Shown here: in pieces, positions 58,201 through 64,000 of the stretch | Numbering within the stretch: position 1 is the stretch's first letter | Layout of the letters: each line of letters begins with the position of its first letter | Source of the DNA: Ooceraea biroi | Taxonomy: Eukaryota; Arthropoda; Insecta; Hymenoptera; Formicidae | Assembly (NCBI RefSeq): GCF_003672135.1 | Contig: NC_039506.1 | Coordinates: forward strand, 13,144,001-13,208,000 | DNA length: 64,000 nucleotides | Reading direction: 5' to 3' | Position numbers and translations under genes: made by a program | The notes under the pieces: model-generated | Seen by the model: the letters and a program-made list of their open reading frames with translations, nothing else | Told to the model about the DNA's origin: nothing | The model's database searches: none

Positions 58201-61200
58201 CGTCGCATCAGGACTGATAATGCTGCTGTTTGCCCTAATAATGGTGCTGCGGGAGAAGAAGTTCCTGGCGGAGAAGTCCGACGACGAGATCTGGAATTTG
58301 TTCTTCGGCGGCCGCTACATCATCCTCCTCATGGGTTTGTTTTCCATCTACAGTGGTTTCATCTACAACGACGCATTCGCAAAGTCACTTAACATATTCG
58401 GATCTAGCTGGCGGGCCAAGTTTACGTACAATGATACCTTGTATAACAAGACACTGGAATTGTATTGCCATGCGGATGCGGGTCATTATTTGCAGACGCC
58501 CTATCCACTTGGTATGGATCCAGTCTGGTCGCTCGCTCTCAATAAAATTGTATTCCAGAACTCGTTCAAGATGAAGCTGTCGATCATATTCGGCGTCGCG
58601 CACATGATCTTCGGTGTGTGCATGAATATCATCAATATCGTGTAAGTATCGTGTGCTCTTTATGGCAAAGTAGATGTAAGATTATCGCGGATCATGTGCT
58701 TACGGAAGTACACAGTCAATTCGAAGAACAAGTAAGTAAGTAGTGGGGAAGTGCAAAGTGCATTGATTCTGTTTGATGGAGCTTACGTTTAATGATCAAA
58801 AATTTCTCTGCACACATATATATGCGAACGGCACTTAATTATACGTTGCGTGATGCTGGAGTGAAAAACATCCTCGGTTTTACAGTGAAATACTCTCGTC
58901 TCGTCGACACTTGCACGTCATTACGTCGCGTTGTGATCTCTTTCTAGGAATTTCAAGAGGTACTCCGTCTTGTTCCTCGAATTCTTCCCGCAATTGCTCT
59001 TCCTTATGTTGCTGTTTCTGTACCTGGCTGCGCTGATGTTCATCAAGTGGGTTTTGTACGACGCTTCGACCAGCGGTGAGCACTCAATGATCAATCTCTA
59101 AGCGATCGAGGGACACAGCTAATGCAAGATGATGCGTTGTCATGTGCAGATGAAGCATACCAGCCACGTTGCGCACCATCAGTCTTGATCACGTTCATCA
59201 ATATGATGATGTTCAATAAGGAACAAGCCAATATACCCACCAACTGTTCTGAGTACATGTTCGAGGGACAGGGTATCCTGCAAACGGTTTTCCTCTACCT
59301 CGCCCTCGCGTGCATCCCGGTGATGCTCTTCGGGAAACCGTTGTACATCACGTACAAAGGGAAAAATAAATCTCCAGGGAAATCTTACGTGAGTAACTTG
59401 TTGTACTGTCTCATTACTGCCTAATTATTTTTATTATGTTATTAACAATATGGTAATATTGAAAATATCTTACTTTTATTCGCCACGTTACGAATTGATG
59501 TAGGAATTATCTTATCCGTATTTTCAGTACGTATTTCCTCGGTGCACGTTTAGCTTTGATAATTATCTCGCACATTTATAATATCTACATCAAAGGAGGT
59601 GATCCACTTATTAGTAGAGGAAAGTCCCCGATTATGACATACCATATCGATTTTGCCGAATGTAAGGAAATCTATAGGCAGAATTAAAAAATGTAATACG
59701 TTATCTTGAAGAGAATTTAATAAGCTTTAGGTTGGTAAAATGAAAAATCTAATTTAAATATTATTTTTTCTGAAAATTAAAAAAATTTGAAAAAAGAGCT
59801 TTACTCAGGATCGAGAAAGTGTGCTCCTAATATAAGATACCTCGAGAAATCGGTGTTAAAAGTGCAAAATACATCAGTATTGCAATTAAAAAACTTTAAT
59901 AGATAGTTTTATAAAAATACTGCTGCCACAGCCTTCGCCAAATCTTCACGATTCCACTGTTGGCGCTTCCTCGTATCTCTAACCTCCATAGTCAGATTCT
60001 ATAAAAATTAAATACACAAAAATTCGTAATATAAATTCGTATTAACTTTTCTTTAACCTTAAGTAGTATTTTCTTTCTTTTTATTACACTACATAATTTT
60101 CATATTCGAGCAATAATTATCTCATATTAAGAGTACCCTGAATATCTCATTATACGAGCCACACGCCTAGCGGTTCCGCAATCATGAAATCTAACCTCTA
60201 CAATTAAGCAATTCAACAAATTGCGTATTTTCTTGTTACTACGATTCTACTCTATCATTGCGCATACTGAATTTATTGCCAACCATTTCTTTATTATATA
60301 ATAAACAAGGTTTAAAGACTTACCTCAAGTTCCTTTGACATGTTCACAATTTCACAAACCTTTTCTTGCAAAGGCTAAACGCAATAACGAACAATGAATT
60401 TTTCACTAAATACATTTTACACCAAGAGTAATAAGATCATGGTGGAACTAACAGAGGGTGCTCACTAGTTTAGCAGAAACCCCATTATCTCATATTAGGA
60501 GCATATCTCATAATAGGGGATTCTCCTCTATTAATTACATTTGGCAGTTATCAACTCTCAGTGACAGTTTCCTGATTGTCAATCACGAAACCAATGATCC
60601 CAGCAAGTTTTTAATGCAGAATTGTACCACTAAACAAATAAGAAGCGGCTGATAACTGTCAATCCGAAATTAAAAGATTAGGATTTAAATGCATTTAATC
60701 ACGATCACGAATGCTGTCTCCAGAGCAACGGAAGCGCGTCCCAGGACATCGAGCTGCAGACGCAGGAGACACAGATGCAAACGCAGACTGCGAGTACCAG
60801 CAACGACGCGATGGCTAATCAGCACTCTCACGAAGGTGATGGCTTTGGTGAGCTGATGATCAACCAGACCATCCACACCATCGAATACGTGCTCTCCACC
60901 GTGTCGCACACAGCATCGTATTTGCGATTGTGGGCGCTTTCGCTAGCGCATTCCCAGCTTTCAGAAGTATTGTGGAACAGGCTCCTGCGGATGGGCTTAG
61001 GTGCCGACCACGAGGAATATTACAAGAGCGCTCTGTTGTTCATCTTCTTTGCTGCCTGGGCATTCTTCACCATCGTCATCCTCGTCCTGATGGAGGGCCT
61101 CTCGGCGTTCCTGCACACGCTTCGACTTCACTGGTAGGTTTCTTCGTCGGTCTTCTTCTGTCTCGAGACGGAGTCTCGAAAATGAAAGGCTCTTCATTAA

Positions 61201-61323
61201 CTTGTACGCCACTCCACGTATTCCAGGGTCGAGTTTATGACCAAGTTTTACGAGGGTGTGGGATATCCCTTCCAGCCGTTCTACTTCAAGAGTATTCTGG
61301 ATGCCGAGGATGCCGAGGAGTAA
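55231..61323 (+). CDS. V-type proton ATPase 116-kDa subunit a (Vha100)
   Basis: Membrane subunit of the Vo sector that forms the proton half-channels; it targets the pump to organelle or plasma membranes. Thirteen exons: 55231-55347, 55514-55693, 55890-56018, 56123-56205, 56412-56538, 56721-56897, 57161-57373, 57778-57991, 58212-58641, 58948-59075, 59150-59388, 60724-61133, 61227-61323. They give 847 aa, usual for the family. Visible: MGAMFRSEEMALCQLFIQPE, FRDLNGNVNYFQRKFVNEVR, the helical arms, FTKGFQNLIDAYGVASYREA, FGVMFGDAGHG, GRYIILLMGLFSIYSGFIYN, FGSSW, and HTASYLRLWALSLAHSQLSE with the essential Arg (~747). The C-terminus is YPFQPFYFKSILDAEDAEE. A Gln/Thr-rich insertion starts exon 12. 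The insect paralogue (Vha100-1, -2 and so on) is not resolved. Confidence 0.95.
57407..57601 (+). other. 64-codon open frame inside V-ATPase intron 7
   Basis: Starts MFGKLYDNAKSYEDRLTILK and ends VLKQIINLR. It is rich in charged residues and amphipathic helix pattern for such AT-rich intron DNA. It does not align with the V-ATPase a family at this position. It could be a decayed insertion of another gene or chance. I do not recognise it. Confidence 0.25.
59611..60534. mobile_element. Degenerate inverted-repeat element in V-ATPase intron 11
   Basis: TTAGTAGAGGAAAGTCCCCG at 59611 pairs with the complement of the segment ending at 60534 (rc TTAATAGAGGAGAATCCCCT), with about 80 % identity over ~28 nt. 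Internal words (CTCCTAATATAAGATA at 59823 against TCTCATATTAGGAG at 60488) also pair. No transposase frame remains. The intron is 1,335 nt and most of it lies between these ends. Confidence 0.5.
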
Positions 61324-61517
61324 ACTGTCGCTAGTCCACAGCAATAATTGTTAGATGTATACCGCCGCGCGCGAAGACCTTTTTACATTAGATATTCTCG
61401 TGTACGCGAGAGGCCTTGTTTTGCTGCCTGAGGAAGTACAGGAGGACCAATCGAAACGCCGTGATCGATCTCAAGCGAGTCTGATAATGTGCCTTCTTCA
61501 GTAGTTTTAGTCATTAC

Positions 61518-62719
61518 TATACAGTGCTGACAAAAAGTTCCGGAACGGTTAAAAATCTTGGAAAATAATGATTTAGTGGAAAAATGTTTCAAACAAAAAG
61601 TATAGAGCTTAAAAAAATCTATTAGATGATGATATATATTTGACCTTGGTATGACCTTGGAAAGCCCGGTCATGGTCAACATAAAAATCTTAAATGGAAA
61701 CCCCTATTTTTTATTACATATTCTTGTAGCTTAGCTCGAGAGCTTTTCGAAACGCTATAATAAATTTTTTTTCTCTTACGTACTTTTTGACTTATAAGGC
61801 TTGAAGGTTACACAGTACCGCCGGCATTAGAATTACCCAAGGTGTACCGCGTGGAGGTTGCACGGTCGGATTTACACCTCTTTTGTGTGCGTGTGCATGT
61901 GCGTGCGTGCGTGCGTATGTGTGCGTGTATGAGTGTGTGGTGTGTGTGTGCGCGCGCGCGCGCGTGTGTGCTTCATAAAACTAACTTCACAAAAATAGTT
62001 TATACTCGTATGTACGAACAACGGCATTAATGCCGTCCGAAAATACGTGTGACGCACACTAAGAAAGCGCGTCACTTATAAACTTTCTCGCGTATAGGTG
62101 AGGTGTTCCGATAACTATTTTGCTCGCTCGTGTTTACCTCACCTACAACCGGCATTGTGTAAGCGACCCGATCGTTGTGTGCGATCACACGGGTATTCGG
62201 ACGGCATTAATGCCGTTGTTCGTACATACGAGTATAAACTATTTTTGTGAAGTTAGTTTTATGAAGCACACACGCGCGCGCGCGCGCACACACACACCAC
62301 ACACTCATACACGCACACATACGCACGCACGCACGCACATGCACACGCACACAAAAGAGGTGTAAATCCGACCGTGCAACCTCCACGCGGTACACCTTGG
62401 GTAATTCTAATGCCGGCGGTACTGTGTAACCTTCAAGCCTTATAAGTCAAAAAGTACGTAAGAGAAAAAAAATTTATTATAGCGTTTCGAAAAGCTCTCG
62501 AGCTAAGCTACAAGAATATGTAATAAAAAATAGGGGTTTCCATTTAAGATTTTTATGTTGACCATGACCGGGCTTTCCAAGGTCATACCAAGGTCAAATA
62601 TATATCATCATCTAATAGATTTTTTTAAGCCCTATACTTTTTGTTTGAAACATTTTTCCACTAAATCATTATTTTCCAAGATTTTTAACCGTTCCGGAAC
62701 TTTTTGTCAGCACTGTATA
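61518..62719. mobile_element. Fold-back Tc1-type element with ~520-nt inverted arms
   Basis: TATACAGTGCTGACAAAAAG at 61518 is mirrored by the complement ending at 62719. The left arm (61518 to ~62042) and right arm (~62197 to 62719) match almost base for base, with one A/G difference seen at 61609. The flanking TA and CAGTG ends suggest Tc1/mariner-type insertion. Arms contain a (GT/GC)n tract and the palindrome CGGCATTAATGCCG. The ~150-nt loop has its own smaller hairpin (TAGGTGAGGTG against CACCTCACCTA). Matching open frames on both strands are products of the symmetry. It starts 195 nt after the V-ATPase stop codon. An AATAAA in the left arm (61759-61764) could end that transcript. Confidence 0.85.
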
Positions 62720-64000
62720 TTTATGCATTACATCGGCCGAATATGCGCACGATCATGGCGAAAATTCACAGTTTTCAAATACTTTACGTTTTCCTTCCGC
62801 ACATTTTACTCGCGAACAGCCACGCCAGACGAGAAGCTGGAAAGACGATTTTTAAAACGGAAGATTTTCTTGTTCATTAAATGCTTTCTTTTCATTCCGC
62901 TTAATCTATCGAATCCGGGAAAATATAAAGTTCAGTTGCGGAATCTTGGCTCTAAATATTGTTAAGTTTCGCTTTAATTTTTATTACTTGTTATTTAATT
63001 TTCATTGCTGGTATCTGAAAATGATTTATTGTTAATAAAAAGCGAAAATAATGTCCGCACCTAAATAACGAATGTATTAATTATACAGCAATAAATTTCT
63101 TTCAACTAAACCAAGATCTGTTAGAGCTGAATCTTCACAGTTATATCGTTACAATCACAGCAGTGAAAAGAAAAACGATAAAGCGTGCGTGTAATCCAGC
63201 AATTATCCTCTGCTGCTGCTACTGCTGCTGTTGTCTAGTGCGCGTTGTAGTCATTCCATTAATTATCTAATTACATGGACATGCCACAGTCGATAGTTCA
63301 TTTATTAAGCACGTCGCGCGTTTTAACATTTTATTGCATAATACCGCTGTAACATCGCGCGTAACGTTCTTCGCGAGAGAAGCAGCGATTGAAATCGTTG
63401 TAATTTCCGCATTACGATGAGAAGCGATCGTGACAAAGTTCATCGACACCATACGTGCCCCGAACCAAATCGAAGTTATTATAATTATATTGTATATTAA
63501 TTATATATAATAATGGAGCTTATGTATTATAAGTATGATGGTTTTTGGATCGATGCTGGACAGATTTGAAAGAGGCAGAGTGGCAAACGCGTGCATTCTT
63601 GTACTACTAGAATAGTAACGCGAATCCTTCTGAATACTTCGTGTAATCAGGAGTTTTCGAACTTGTGCAAAGTTACCATTACTGTATCCACCATAGAGGT
63701 ATTAATGTGGTAATGTTGAAGGGAGAGCGACGCGTATATACATGCACACATGCGAGATATCCCAGAGATTTGACTTGAATTTTAATTTAACGATGATTTT
63801 ACAGATTAACGTGCAACCATTTTTTTTTAAATGAAGATAATGATATCCGCAGGCTATAAACTGAAGTTTTAAAAAGCGTTCTTCATGGATTAAACTACTG
63901 CAATCAAATAATCATAATATTTACTCGAACCTTATTTTTACATAATTTTAGTTACTAAAACCTGGCTAGTGTATAGTTTAGCAAGAGTATTTGATAACTG
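62720..64000. other. Terminal stretch with no recognised feature
   Basis: AT-rich, with no coding frame of family character on either strand and no clear repeat ends. Confidence 0.5.

Noticed and set aside
61842..62395. Identical small ORFs on both strands (RVHVRACVRMCAC and THTPHTHTRTHTH types)
   Set aside because: These are translations of the GT/GC repeat in the two arms of the fold-back element, not genes.
1..64000. CRISPR arrays, bacterial operons, rRNA
   Set aside because: The repeats seen are transposon ends and microsatellites. The gene structure is eukaryotic throughout, and no rRNA-like or regularly spaced repeat array is present.

Overview
The window is nuclear DNA from an insect, most likely a hymenopteran and possibly an ant. 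It carries intron-rich, spliced genes whose products match insect orthologues, with AT-rich intergenic DNA, CpG-rich promoters and several families of insect DNA transposons. The species cannot be read from the sequence. All exon models were assembled by hand from splice signals, reading frame and remembered family sequence. Every multi-exon model sums to a multiple of three with consistent phases, but none was checked against transcripts.

Layout, left to right. 1-4.5 kb: transposase fragments, a perfect 0.67-kb inverted repeat, a second palindrome, and two orphan exon-like pieces. 7.0-8.5 kb (-): LEPROT/Vps55-like gene, head-to-head with TER94/VCP/p97 (+, 9.0-13.8 kb). 17.8-24.8 kb (-): WIPI2/Atg18-like autophagy gene, convergent with TER94 and head-to-head with UBAC1 (+, 25.7-28.4 kb). 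29.5-30.7 kb (+): CCDC25. 30.9-32.9 kb (-): queuine tRNA-ribosyltransferase QTRT1, head-to-head with a short membrane-anchored glucosidase-II-beta-like gene (+, 33.3-34.1 kb). 34.4-36.1 kb (-): C2orf69-like gene, head-to-head with thiamine pyrophosphokinase (+, 37.3-39.3 kb). 40-55 kb: a coding-poor stretch that I read as a probable 5' exon plus a very long first intron of the next gene. 55.2-61.3 kb (+): V-ATPase subunit a. A 1.2-kb fold-back transposon lies just after its stop codon, and the rest to 64 kb shows nothing.

How the genes relate. Four divergent gene pairs share short CpG-rich spacers. Five of the ten recognised genes act in protein degradation or the endolysosomal system: p97, UBAC1, WIPI2, the Vps55-like protein and V-ATPase a. 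This may be chance. The other recognised genes are a DNA-sensor/coiled-coil protein, a tRNA-modification enzyme, a mitochondrial C2orf69 hydrolase-like protein, a vitamin B1 kinase and an ER-type LDLa protein.

The most distinctive content is mobile DNA. There is a TIR element with identical 153-nt ends inside a Helitron, itself inside a WIPI2 intron. There are two very long inverted repeats able to form long hairpins, a hAT-type MITE with an exact 8-bp target duplication, a TTAA-flanked piggyBac-type MITE, and a repeat family present in the introns of two genes.
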